Assembly: GCA_964479625.1 (NCBI GenBank)
Contig: CAYZMS010000002.1
Span: 62,001-126,000, forward strand
Source of the DNA: CAYZMS01 sp964479625
GTDB taxonomy: Bacteria; Bacteroidota; Bacteroidia; Chitinophagales; Saprospiraceae
Direction of reading: 5' to 3'
DNA length: 64,000 nucleotides
Shown: piece after piece, positions 45,326 to 53,947 of the stretch
Numbering within the stretch: the first letter of the stretch is position 1
How the letters are laid out: every line of letters starts with the position of its first letter
Translations under genes and position numbers: made by a program
Notes under the pieces: generated by a model
Told to the model about the DNA's origin: nothing
What the model saw: the letters and a program-made list of their open reading frames with translations, nothing else
Database searches by the model: none

Positions 45326-46483
45326 CTACCTCTGGAAAGCTATGCAAACCGGGTTTTTTGCTTCCGTTTGGTTTTCCAGTTGAAGCTCCCCGGTATTCGG
45401 GTCGATTTTAAACCCCAATATCAAATGGTTGTTTTGATTGGCTACGTATAGAAAGTCTCCTTCGGGACTCATGGCAATATGCCGGGGGAATTCAACTTGT
45501 TCCCTTTCAAAGCCAACTAACCTGGCTTGTCCTTCCTCCCTTAGAAACTCAAAAATGGCAATGCTGCCGTGTCCACGGTTAGAAACATAAATAAATCGCC
45601 CGTCAGGACTAATCCGAATATCTCCCGCTAAACTTTCCCCTGCAAAACCTTCTGGTAAGGATCGGTAGGTACCCGAAAGGGTAAGGGCCCCGTTATTAGA
45701 GTCAAAGCGGTAAATCAGTAGTTCGTTACTCAATTCAGTAACCACAAATGCAAAAGCTGCGGTAGGGTGAAATATCAGGTGTCGAGGGCCGCTACCGGCC
45801 GGGGCCTGTGCATACCGAACCGATTGCTGTATGGGCTTTCCTTCCTGTAATTCAGCAATCCAAATTTTATCAGAACCAAGATCAGGCATATACAAAAAAT
45901 CCGCTTCAGGACCCAAAACCGCAGAATGAGGGTGGGAGGCCTCCTGGCGATCAACATTGGGGCCAGCCCCCTCAAATTGTAGAACTCCATCCGGCTCCAA
46001 TAAGCTTCCATCCGCTCCGATAGGATAGCTCACTACTACTCCACCTACATAATTGGCAGCGTATAGATGGCCGCCATTGGGATGTACACTTAGGTAGCAA
46101 GGGGCAAATGCCATGGAAGCTTGCTGATTTAAGAATTTAGCGGAGCCGTCCTTTTCAATTGCATATGCCTTTATGAAGGCTGTTTTTGGATCTACTTCAG
46201 GACCAGTTTCACTAGTAGCATACAAAAAACGACCCTTGGGAGAAATGGCCAGATAAGAAGGGTTGATGATATCCTCAATGGTATCTTTTAACACCAAAGT
46301 GCCATCCACCCTGTTTCGTTCCATCTGGTAGATCCCGGGAGCCTGTCCATCAACATGTCCCTCCTTTTTAGTGTATGTACCAACAAATATTGTTTGTGTT
46401 TCCATTAATCCTTGATTTGGGTTTTGGCAGCCCGGCAAAAAAAACAGGCTACTGATCGAAATTATTCGAAATAAATAATGCAT
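45326..46483 (-). CDS. Lactonase-family beta-propeller lipoprotein
   Basis: About 385 residues from the ATG at 46483, chosen because it places the signal peptide and a lipobox (FFLPGC) at the start. The rest is a seven-bladed beta-propeller of the Pgl/YbhE (6-phosphogluconolactonase) type with repeated blade motifs NPSYLAISPKGRFLYATSE, APCYLSVHPNGGHLYAANY and HIAMSPEGDFLYVANQNN. Cytosolic Pgl opens gluconolactone 6-phosphate, but this exported lipoprotein copy is unlikely to see that substrate and probably has another lactone or no activity. It diverges from the GIN-domain gene, with 105 bases between starts. Confidence 0.85.
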   Translation of the reverse strand: MHYLFRIISISSLFFLPGCQNPNQGLMETQTIFVGTYTKKEGHVDGQAPGIYQMERNRVDGTLVLKDTIEDIINPSYLAISPKGRFLYATSETGPEVDPKTAFIKAYAIEKDGSAKFLNQQASMAFAPCYLSVHPNGGHLYAANYVGGVVVSYPIGADGSLLEPDGVLQFEGAGPNVDRQEASHPHSAVLGPEADFLYMPDLGSDKIWIAELQEGKPIQQSVRYAQAPAGSGPRHLIFHPTAAFAFVVTELSNELLIYRFDSNNGALTLSGTYRSLPEGFAGESLAGDIRISPDGRFIYVSNRGHGSIAIFEFLREEGQARLVGFEREQVEFPRHIAMSPEGDFLYVANQNNHLILGFKIDPNTGELQLENQTEAKNPVCIAFQR

Positions 46484-46588
46484 TCGGTTTAATTTTTCTC
46501 TGCAACCCCAATTGAAAATCATCGTCTTTATTAAAAAGCTGTTGAAAACGCTATCTAATTCATAGCCAAAACAAAAGTAAGAACTTCG

Positions 46589-47289
46589 ATGAAAAAACTA
46601 TTAATCTCGCTTATCGCCTGCCTGGTTGTTGCTTCTGTTAATTATGCCCAAAGTACGTCTGGAGAGGTCGTACAGGAAACCCGGACCGTAAAGCCCTTTA
46701 CAGAAATAACCGTAAGTGATGGGATTGATATTTATGTACGCCAGGGAAATACTACTGAAGTAGTAGCCAAAGCAGATCAATCTGCCATTGCCCAGCTAAT
46801 TACAGAAGTGAGGGGAGACGCCTTGCACATTGAAGTAGATCGGAGCCTGCGAAATGTCCGCATTTTGGATGTCTACATCATCATTCCCGATTTGGAATTT
46901 ATTGAAGCCTCGGGAGGCTCGGATGTAGCAGGTGATGGTTTATTAAGCGTCAAAAACCTTAAATTGATGGGCAGCGGGGGTTAGTGATATGGACCTGGAA
47001 GTAGAAACCTCTCTGCTTGAAATACAGGTAAACGGTGGCTCAGATATCAACCTCACCGGGTCGGCAGGTACCCTTCGACTAAAGGCAAGTGGAGGGAGTG
47101 ACTTCAAGGGAAAATCCCTTAAGGTGCAAGATGCCGAGATCGATGTAAACGGTGCCTCAGATGCCCGTATTTTTGTGGTTGGAGAACTTCGGGTTAAGGC
47201 TTCAGGTGCCAGTGATGTTTACTACAAGGGCAACCCGACCGTAGAGAAGCCAAAGAGCAAGTGGCGGAGCAGATATCCGCAGCATGTAA
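46589..47289 (+). pseudogene. Head-GIN-domain secreted protein, two single-base frameshifts
   Basis: The gene starts well (signal peptide MKKLLISLIACLVVASVNYA) and shows the DUF2807/GIN ladder of Gly-Ser-Asp turns. An extra T at 46981-46982 breaks the frame at LMGSGG; removing it restores GSGGSDMDLEVETSLL. A second extra base at 47259-47260 changes the end; without it the protein ends SSGGADIRSM at the TAA of 47287-47289, as in other members. Both insertions lie beside short runs of one base, so either sequence errors or a recent loss of function could explain them. GIN proteins are surface proteins of unknown function. Intact, it would be about 233 residues. Confidence 0.7.
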
Positions 47290-47335
47290 TTTGTTACAAG
47301 GCTTTCAAAACACCGGTTAAATAGGCTTTAAACAC

Positions 47336-47380
47336 TTGCAATAGTGTTGCAGGATGACTACATTTGCAACGCTATTGCAA
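47336..47380 (+). promoter_or_regulatory. Promoter with two inverted operator copies before the TonB receptor
   Basis: TTGCAATAGTGTTGCAG (47336-47352) and TTGCAACGCTATTGCAA (47364-47380). The second, read in reverse, is TTGCAATAGCGTTGCAA, one or two bases from the first. The -7 box TACATTTG (47359-47366) and a -33 element CTTG (47335-47338), 20 bases apart, fit the Bacteroidota promoter. Copy 1 covers the -33 and copy 2 starts within the -7, so repressor binding would block the promoter. The symmetry is like that of Fur/Zur-family operators; the regulator is not identified. Confidence 0.6.
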
Positions 47381-47386
47381 TAATTA

Positions 47387-49693
47387 ATGAGAGTCCTGCT
47401 TATCCTTTTTGCCGGTATCCTTTTTACATTTCCCCTATTTGGACAGAGTGGTTGCCACTTAAGTATCAGCGGTCAAGTAATCGATGAACACAATAGCCGA
47501 CCCTTACCTTTTGCAAATGCGTTTCTGCTGGAAACTGGCCAGGGGGCCGCTACCGATGAATCTGGGCGCTTTGAACTGAAGAACCTTTGTCCGGGAGTCT
47601 ATCGAATTCGATTAAGTCATATTGGCTGTGAAAACCGGACCGTTTCCCTTGACCTTCGATCAGATACCCTGGTGCAATTCGAATTGGAACACCATTCAGA
47701 ATTGCTGGAAACTATCACTATTCAGGAGTCAGCTACCAACCGGGCTGCCCTTTCTCAATCTGAAAGTACACTTTCAGAGCCTCAACTTCAACAACTTCAG
47801 GGAAAATCCATAGGGGAAACCCTTACTTCCATTTCTGGTGTAAGTGCCTTACAAACGGGCTCCAATATTTTTAAACCTATTATTCACGGGCTTCACTCTT
47901 CGAGAATTCTTATTCTAAATCAGGGAGTACGCATTGAAGGGCAGGAATGGGGCACCGATCATGCCCCAGAGGTAGACCCAATGGCAGCTGAACAAATAAC
48001 AGTAGTAAAAGGTGTCGCAGCGGTACGCTATGGGATCGGAGCTATGGGAGGAGCCATTTTGGTAGATAATGACTTGCGCCTACCCGATCGCTCTTTCAAA
48101 GGCAGGGTAGGGCTCATTGGTCAAAGTAATGGCCGATCAGCAACGGCAAACATAAAGGTTCAGGGCTTGATTAATTCAGGGCTGGGTTGGATGGCGCAGG
48201 GAAGCTACAAACGAGGTGGTGATTTGCATGCGCCAGACTACAACCTGACCAATACCGGTATTGAAGAATTAAATTTTTCCGGAGGTCTAGTTTGGTCAAA
48301 AAATAACTGGACAGCAAGTGGTTATTACAGCCGCTTCAGCTCCAGGATCGGTATTTTAAGAGCATCGCATATCGGTAACCTCACAGACCTGGAAGATGCT
48401 CTGGAAAGAGATACCCCTCTCATCGTTGAAGATTTTTCCTATAAAATCGATGTGCCCAGGCAAGAAGTTGTCCATCAGCTTGCCAAATTCAGCGGAAGTT
48501 ATAAATGGGAAGGGGTAGGAAAACTATCCGCCGTTTATAGTTATCAGGACAATGACCGCCAGGAATATGATATAAGACGAGGTGGGCGATCCGATAAACC
48601 CGCTTTGGATATGGATTTAAAATCCTATCAGGCCGAACTGGTTTTCGAACATCAACCCTGGAAAAAGTTATTCTCCGGTAGCCTGGGCATTCAGTCTAAT
48701 ATTCAACGCAACCGAAACATTCCCGATACAGGGGTCGAACCTCTTATTCCCTGGTACAACAGGGAAACCTTCAGTGCCTTTTGGATGGAACGCCTGCTGT
48801 TGAACCGCTTTCAACTCGAAGCCGGTTTGCGCTTCGATTATCAGGACCTTTTCGTAAAAACCTTTGATAGTAAAAATGAATTGCTGGAGTACGCCTACAA
48901 CTTTACCGGATGGAGCGCTCTGGTTGGGGGATACTATCGTATGGATGAAAACTGGAAGTTGGCTGGTAATTTAGGGTATACTTTTCGCCCTCCCAATATT
49001 AGTGAATTGTTTAGTGACGGCTTGCACCATGGAGTCTCCGCTATTGAAAGAGGCGACCCAGATCTTGATTCTGAACAAGGTTTAAAGGCTGTGGGGGGAT
49101 TCAATTTTCAACAAGAAAAAGTCAAGCTAAAATTCGATGTATATACTAATTGGATAGAGGGTTATATCTTTCTTTTTCCTGAAGATGAGCCTGAGTTAAC
49201 GATACGTGGCGCCTTCCCCGTATTTTCCTATCGACAAACGGATGCCCATTTATACGGATTTGATCTTTCCAGCCAGTTTATCCTCCCATACAACCTGGAT
49301 CTTCGATTCCAGGCGGCATTAGTTAGGGGAAATGATCTATTGAATGAGGAGCCTCTTATTTACATTCCCGCTGATCGGTTAGACCTGGAGTTGGGCTATC
49401 AAATCACTGGAAACCGCCAATGGAAAGACACCCGCTTCTGGCTAGGAATGAAACTGGTGGCCGAGCAAACCCGCTTCCCTCCGGATAGTGACTTTGCGCC
49501 TCCACCCGATGGCTATAGTTTAATCCGGGCAGGTGTGAATACCCGTCTACATTTTAATGGAAGTGATTTAAACCTTAGCCTTACAATAGAGAATTTCTTC
49601 AACACTTCCTACAGGGCCTATCTGGATCGGCAGCGGTATTATGCCGATGCAATTGGTCGAAACTTCATTTTAAGATTGCAATATGCCTTTTAA
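47387..49693 (+). CDS. TonB-dependent outer-membrane receptor
   Basis: A 768-residue receptor with signal peptide (MRVLLILFAGILFTFPLFGQ), a carboxypeptidase-regulatory-like N-domain (about 25-110), a plug (about 130-230; IHGLHSSRILILNQG, then HAPEVDPMAAEQITVVKGVA and AVRYGIGAMGGAILVDN) and a beta-barrel ending in FILRLQYAF. The plug wording is close to that of ZnuD-type zinc receptors (family knowledge), and the operator arrangement upstream with tandem acidic lipoproteins downstream supports a metal role. The ligand is inferred, not shown. The ATG is about 14 bases from the predicted transcription start, a very short leader. Confidence 0.88.
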   Translation: MRVLLILFAGILFTFPLFGQSGCHLSISGQVIDEHNSRPLPFANAFLLETGQGAATDESGRFELKNLCPGVYRIRLSHIGCENRTVSLDLRSDTLVQFELEHHSELLETITIQESATNRAALSQSESTLSEPQLQQLQGKSIGETLTSISGVSALQTGSNIFKPIIHGLHSSRILILNQGVRIEGQEWGTDHAPEVDPMAAEQITVVKGVAAVRYGIGAMGGAILVDNDLRLPDRSFKGRVGLIGQSNGRSATANIKVQGLINSGLGWMAQGSYKRGGDLHAPDYNLTNTGIEELNFSGGLVWSKNNWTASGYYSRFSSRIGILRASHIGNLTDLEDALERDTPLIVEDFSYKIDVPRQEVVHQLAKFSGSYKWEGVGKLSAVYSYQDNDRQEYDIRRGGRSDKPALDMDLKSYQAELVFEHQPWKKLFSGSLGIQSNIQRNRNIPDTGVEPLIPWYNRETFSAFWMERLLLNRFQLEAGLRFDYQDLFVKTFDSKNELLEYAYNFTGWSALVGGYYRMDENWKLAGNLGYTFRPPNISELFSDGLHHGVSAIERGDPDLDSEQGLKAVGGFNFQQEKVKLKFDVYTNWIEGYIFLFPEDEPELTIRGAFPVFSYRQTDAHLYGFDLSSQFILPYNLDLRFQAALVRGNDLLNEEPLIYIPADRLDLELGYQITGNRQWKDTRFWLGMKLVAEQTRFPPDSDFAPPPDGYSLIRAGVNTRLHFNGSDLNLSLTIENFFNTSYRAYLDRQRYYADAIGRNFILRLQYAF

Positions 49694-49714
49694 TTTTTTC
49701 ACCCAAAATGTAAC

Positions 49715-50302
49715 ATGATGTTAAAACCTTTTTCAATTAAAAGTCTCGCACTTTTATTTTTGCTCGTCGGAGCATTCGGATTTGTTGCCTGTGATGACGA
49801 CGATGATGATCCAGAGCCGGAAAATGAGGAAGAAGTCATCACTACAATGACTATGGTGTGGACTCCTACTGGTGGTGGGACTCCCATTTCTCTGGCTTTT
49901 CGTGACCTCGATGGAGACGGAGGCAATGCCCCGGTAATTACCGGAGGTACCTTAACTAATGGGGTTACTTACACCAGTACCATCACCCTATTAAATGAAA
50001 CCGAAACTCCTGCTGAGAACATTACGGAAGAAATTGAGGAGGAAGATGACGAACACCAATTCTTTTTCCAAGTTTCAGGTAACCTGAACTTCAGCTTCCA
50101 GTATCTGGACGCAGATGATGATGGAAACCCGATTGGTTTGTTGGCTGAATTCACACCACAAGCTACAGGACAAGGGAATTTAACCGTTACCCTTCGTCAT
50201 GAGCCAGACAAGAACGCCAGCGGCGTTTCCGATGGGGATATCACCAACGCAGGAGGGGAAACGGATATTGAAGTGGCATTTCCCGTTACTGTCGTTCAAT
50301 AA
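49715..50302 (+). CDS. Asp-rich lipoprotein, first of two tandem paralogues
   Basis: A 195-residue lipoprotein with signal peptide and lipobox (FGFVAC) followed immediately by six Asp residues, then PEPENEEEVITTMTM. The mature core (FRDLDGDGGNAPVITGG, then HQFFFQVSGNLNFSF, LRHEPDKNASGVSDGDITNA) is a beta-rich domain found in Bacteroidota and sometimes labelled as type 1 periplasmic-binding-like. The Cys-Asp6 start and the conserved His in HQFFF and LRHEP are suited to metal binding. It follows the TonB receptor by 21 bases and is probably cotranscribed. Binding of a metal is inferred, not shown. Confidence 0.75.
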   Translation: MMLKPFSIKSLALLFLLVGAFGFVACDDDDDDPEPENEEEVITTMTMVWTPTGGGTPISLAFRDLDGDGGNAPVITGGTLTNGVTYTSTITLLNETETPAENITEEIEEEDDEHQFFFQVSGNLNFSFQYLDADDDGNPIGLLAEFTPQATGQGNLTVTLRHEPDKNASGVSDGDITNAGGETDIEVAFPVTVVQ

Positions 50303-50317
50303 GCCTCTAGATCTTTT

Positions 50318-50372
50318 AACTTCCATCAAAGCCTCCCCATTAGGGAAGGTTTTTGATGGAAGTTCTTTTTTT
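50318..50372 (+). terminator. Strong intrinsic terminator after the first Asp-rich lipoprotein
   Basis: AACTTCCATCAAA (50318-50330) pairs exactly with TTTGATGGAAGTT (50352-50364), followed by a run of T residues. It separates the TonB-receptor transcript from the second paralogue, which would need its own promoter (a TAAATTTG -7-like box lies at 50497-50504). Confidence 0.75.
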
Positions 50373-50575
50373 ATCTGCTTAACCGGAAAAGAAAAACCAA
50401 AACATAAAAAATACCGCACTTGATTGATAATATTGGAAAGTGTGTCCAATGGAAGCATAAATTGCCCCCAAAAACTTCCGTATAGATTGTAGCCGGTAAA
50501 TTTGAATCGTATATTTATACTGCTTTTCATTAGGCCTGGAAAGGCTAATTTTTCACCCATCAAAGAATAAATACC

Positions 50576-51160
50576 ATGTTGAAAACAATGACCAGCAAAT
50601 CGCTGATTTTTCTTTTTCTTGGTCTTACAGGAATGCTCGTTTCGTGTGGCGATGACGATGACGATCCTGATCCAGAAAATGAAGAAGAGGTAATTACTAC
50701 ATTGATAATGAACTTTGTACCTGCTCTAGGAGGTGATGCAGTAGAAATGAGCTTCAAGGATCCTGACGGCGACGGTGGACAAGGGGCTACCATTACTGGA
50801 GGAACCCTTCAGTTAGATATTAACTATACAGCTACTATTCAATTGTTGAATGAAACAGAAGATCCAGTTGAAGATGTCACCATTGAGATCAAAGAAGAAA
50901 AAGAAGACCACCAATTCTTTTTTGCCTGGGATGAATCACTAATCGATTTTCTTTTTGAATATCTGGATGATGATGACAATGCAAATCCTGTAGGTCTGGA
51001 GACCTTATTCCGTCCAACAAAGGTCGGTAGTGGCAACCTGGTTGTCATACTTCGTCATGAACCCAACAAAAATGCTTCTGGTGTTTCCGATGGGGAAATT
51101 GACAATGCAGGTGGAGAAACGGATATTCAGGTTGTATTTCCTGTTTCTATTGTACAGTAA
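50576..51160 (+). CDS. Asp-rich lipoprotein, second tandem paralogue
   Basis: A 194-residue lipoprotein with the same order as its neighbour: lipobox (LVSC), GDDDDDPDPENEEEVITT, FKDPDGDGGQGATITGG, HQFFFAWDESLIDF, and a C-terminal LRHEPNKNASGVSDGEIDNA. The Cys is followed by Gly before the Asp run, a small difference from the first copy. The sequences diverge in their central beta region, so the duplication is not very recent. It is probably transcribed separately, after the strong terminator. Likely a cell-surface or periplasmic metal-binding or receptor-partner protein; unproven. Confidence 0.72.
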   Translation: MLKTMTSKSLIFLFLGLTGMLVSCGDDDDDPDPENEEEVITTLIMNFVPALGGDAVEMSFKDPDGDGGQGATITGGTLQLDINYTATIQLLNETEDPVEDVTIEIKEEKEDHQFFFAWDESLIDFLFEYLDDDDNANPVGLETLFRPTKVGSGNLVVILRHEPNKNASGVSDGEIDNAGGETDIQVVFPVSIVQ

Positions 51161-51230
51161 AAGCGTATTCAGCTATTTTTTATTTTCAATAATATTTTGG
51201 AAGACTTTTTGCTAGCAATTTAGTATTGCT

Positions 51231-51271
51231 AAAGGCGCCTCAAATTTATTCTTTGGTTTTGAGGCGCCTTT
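51231..51271. terminator. Bidirectional terminator between lipoprotein and M28 peptidase genes
   Basis: Perfect 14-bp stem, AAAGGCGCCTCAAA (51231-51244) and TTTGAGGCGCCTTT (51258-51271), with T residues on the right, between two converging genes. Confidence 0.75.
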
Positions 51272-51289
51272 ATTTCTGCTATACTTTCT

Positions 51290-52723
51290 TTATAAGCCGT
51301 ATTGATCCAACAAATAAACCAGGGCAGTCATAGCCGCGGCCCCCATTTCCAATTCCCGTTTGTTGACCGCTTCAAAATTATCGATGGGGGTGTGATGATA
51401 ATCGAAGTACCGCTGCGAATCCGGGTAAAGGCCAAATAGTAAGCCCTTCTGTGGTTTCAGGCGGGAGATATCAGCACCGGAACCACCAGCACTAATAGTA
51501 AGCCCATATGGTTCTAAAAGCGGCAGCCATTGGGTTACCTTTCTCAGATGTTTTTCGAATACGGATTCATCTCCTTCACAAGTAAAGCCCCTGGGGGTAA
51601 AACCACCCCGGTCTGATTCAATAGCTGCCAGATGGTATTCCCCCCGCACAAAGGAGGAATCCCGGTAAGTAAGTCCACCCGCCAGGCCATTTTCTTCATT
51701 CATAAACCAAACACAGCGGATCGTGCGCTTCGGTTGGTAGCCCAGGCGACGCAGGGTATGGATAACTTCCAAGGCCTGAACCACACCGGCGCCATCATCG
51801 TGTGCGCCTTGGCCTACATCCCAGGAGTCGAGATGCCCGCCTACCAAAATAATCTCCTCCGGAAATGCACTCCCCTGAATCTCTCCCACCACATTATAAG
51901 ATTGTTGTGGGGCCAGCATCCGACTGGTTCCCCGCATAAACACCCGAACGACTTCCTCCTTTAGTAAACGACTTAACAATTCCGCATCCATCGTGCTAAT
52001 CGCCATAGCAGGAATTTGTGGAGCTTCATCAGCATAACGCAAGCTTCCCGTGTGCGGTACAGTATCCAGGCGGGTAGTCATAGAGCGAACCAAAACCCCC
52101 ACCGCACCATGTTTAGCAGCTATGGAAGCACCGTTCCCTCTTTGATCAACAGCTCCACCATAAGCTGCAAAAGTGTTGATCTGGGTAGGATCCATTGGGC
52201 GGTTAAAAAAAACAATCTTGCCCGCCAAGGCCTCTACTCCCAACTCTTCCACTTCTTCCATACTTTTAACTTCTACTACTTCGGCAGAGATCCCCTGCGC
52301 CCCCGTCCCGATAGAATTTCCCAGGGCAAGTGCCCGCAGGGGAACCGTTCCCATTTGCCTGGAATTAACAATACGAACGGTCTCTCGTTCGCCTCTTTCC
52401 CAATGCGGTACGGTACATGCCTGCAGTTCAATGCGATCCATTTCCAAGGTATCCATCATTTGACGACCGTATTCAACAGCTGCGGCGGCCTGAGGAGATC
52501 CACTCAAGCGAGGCCCGATCTCAGTGGTCAGTGTCCGTAGCCATTCGTAACATTGGCCCTCGGTAAGCGTAGTGTTGAATATTTCCCGAATAAAAAAAGC
52601 ATCGGCGTTTTCAGCAGACGATTCCTGGGCTAGGGATGCTTGGGATGCCCCAATCCAAAAAAATAAAATCGATATAAAAACGGGAATTACCTTTTGGTCA
52701 TTGAACTCGTAGAAAACAAGCAT
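51290..52723 (-). CDS. M28-family zinc aminopeptidase with PA domain, secreted
   Basis: About 477 residues from the ATG at 52723. An earlier frame start (52861) would overlap the phytase gene and the terminator at 52762-52802, so the later ATG is preferred; it also gives a signal peptide (VIPVFISILFFWIGASQASL). A PA domain (about 150-280) is inserted, then the catalytic M28 domain with the zinc ligands in GGHLDSWD, GAHDDGAG, NEENG, ESDRGG and HHTPID. Such enzymes are secreted aminopeptidases or carboxypeptidases that trim peptides. The gene follows the phytase on the same strand after a terminator. Confidence 0.9.
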   Translation of the reverse strand: MLVFYEFNDQKVIPVFISILFFWIGASQASLAQESSAENADAFFIREIFNTTLTEGQCYEWLRTLTTEIGPRLSGSPQAAAAVEYGRQMMDTLEMDRIELQACTVPHWERGERETVRIVNSRQMGTVPLRALALGNSIGTGAQGISAEVVEVKSMEEVEELGVEALAGKIVFFNRPMDPTQINTFAAYGGAVDQRGNGASIAAKHGAVGVLVRSMTTRLDTVPHTGSLRYADEAPQIPAMAISTMDAELLSRLLKEEVVRVFMRGTSRMLAPQQSYNVVGEIQGSAFPEEIILVGGHLDSWDVGQGAHDDGAGVVQALEVIHTLRRLGYQPKRTIRCVWFMNEENGLAGGLTYRDSSFVRGEYHLAAIESDRGGFTPRGFTCEGDESVFEKHLRKVTQWLPLLEPYGLTISAGGSGADISRLKPQKGLLFGLYPDSQRYFDYHHTPIDNFEAVNKRELEMGAAAMTALVYLLDQYGL

Positions 52724-52761
52724 TCTTTTAGCTTTTAATTTTAGGTTTAAATATACGGACA

Positions 52762-52802
52762 AAAAAAACTGTGGCATGCAGACAGCACACCACAGTTTTT
52801 TT
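52762..52802 (-). terminator. Intrinsic terminator after the phytase gene
   Basis: AAAAAAACTGTGG (52762-52774) pairs with CCACAGTTTTTTT (52790-52802), 13 bp. On the minus strand it follows the phytase stop by 17 bases and carries a run of T residues. It lies between the phytase and M28 peptidase genes. Confidence 0.8.
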
Positions 52803-52818
52803 GCCCGTACAGTTATTT

Positions 52819-53940
52819 CTATTTCGAAACCCAAAAAGGTAATTCCATTACCTTGGCCCAATCGACAAGTTTAAAGTTCTGACTTTTCTTTTCAGCCCCA
52901 TCATAATTAAACCCATCCTGGACAATGAGCAACCCATTAGGAAAAGCAGATCCAAGAGACCCGGAATATACATCAATGCCATCTGTTTCCTGAGTGCCAT
53001 CAACCGAACCATCAACGATCTGAAAGGAGCCAAGGTATTCATTTTCCCCCTCGCGGCGGAAGACAGCATAGGTATTATTTCCCTGACTGGATGCCAGAAG
53101 GAAGCCGGTTTCTTCCTCCCCATAGAAAATCGTTAATCCTTCTACATCGTATTCAATATTGGGGTTAGCTGCACTTGAGTTTTCCAGAAGGGATCCTTCG
53201 TCAGGAGCATCGGGTTCTGCATCGAATTTCCAGATACCACCTCCTTCTTCCCCGACATAAAGCAGGCCTGTACCCCGATCAGCTACCATGCCCTCAGGTT
53301 GAGAAGGTACCGAAAGGGTGCGTACTACCTCCCCTTTGATCAAGGAGTCTTTACTGGCGGTCAACGACCACTGTTCAATCGCACCATCTTTGCTGTTAAT
53401 AAAAACATAGTGGTTACCGGTTTTAGGACTGGTATACAAACAAATACCATAAACCTCTTCCAGGTCGGACAACAAATCGCCATCGCTAATCGGATAAAGC
53501 CCACCGTCCGCCGGTCGAACTGCCATCAGAGTAATACTATTATTGGTTCGGTTGCTTGCTGCGACCAGATCCACACTCTTTTTTTGAAGAGGGAAGCCAT
53601 AGGCCACGTCCACATTATTGACCCTTCCCACCGGGAAATAATGAATTTCTTTGCCTTCCAGGTTGTATACAGCCAACCCGCCTTTCTTATTCGTGCCAAT
53701 AATAGTACTGGCATCAGGCTTGGCGACATTGAACCAAACGGATGGGTCATCTGCAGCATCCTCTTCCACTGCTGCCTTGATGAGGTCTGTTTCCAGGTCG
53801 GCTACGATAGAAGGAATGTTCGGCAAGGGAGCAGCCACCTGTTCTTCTGTCTCGGTTTCAGCCACTTGCTCTTGGGTCTTATTACAAGAGCTACTCAACA
53901 GAAATGTCAATAGGGCAAAATAGGTAACAAATCGGATCAT
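52819..53940 (-). CDS. Beta-propeller phytase, lipoprotein
   Basis: A 373-residue exported lipoprotein: signal peptide with lipobox (LLSSSC, Cys19). The rest is a six-bladed beta-propeller of the calcium-dependent phytase class, with the characteristic DDPSVWFN, NNVDVAYGF, EVYGICLY, EGLTIFYG and DGTQETDGIDVYS segments that provide calcium ligands. These enzymes remove phosphates from inositol hexakisphosphate and release phosphate from organic matter. The start is 7 bases after the mfd stop on the same strand, so it may be cotranscribed with mfd, which would be an odd functional pair. Confidence 0.9.
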   Translation of the reverse strand: MIRFVTYFALLTFLLSSSCNKTQEQVAETETEEQVAAPLPNIPSIVADLETDLIKAAVEEDAADDPSVWFNVAKPDASTIIGTNKKGGLAVYNLEGKEIHYFPVGRVNNVDVAYGFPLQKKSVDLVAASNRTNNSITLMAVRPADGGLYPISDGDLLSDLEEVYGICLYTSPKTGNHYVFINSKDGAIEQWSLTASKDSLIKGEVVRTLSVPSQPEGMVADRGTGLLYVGEEGGGIWKFDAEPDAPDEGSLLENSSAANPNIEYDVEGLTIFYGEEETGFLLASSQGNNTYAVFRREGENEYLGSFQIVDGSVDGTQETDGIDVYSGSLGSAFPNGLLIVQDGFNYDGAEKKSQNFKLVDWAKVMELPFWVSK

Positions 53941-53947
53941 TGGTGCT

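Noticed and set aside
46589..47289. Programmed frameshifting in the GIN-domain gene
   Set aside because: No slippery heptamer with a downstream structure is evident; both insertions restore the frame only when deleted, which fits error or mutation better.
52724..52861. Longer start for the M28 peptidase (ATG at 52861)
   Set aside because: It would overlap the phytase gene and read through the terminator at 52762-52802.
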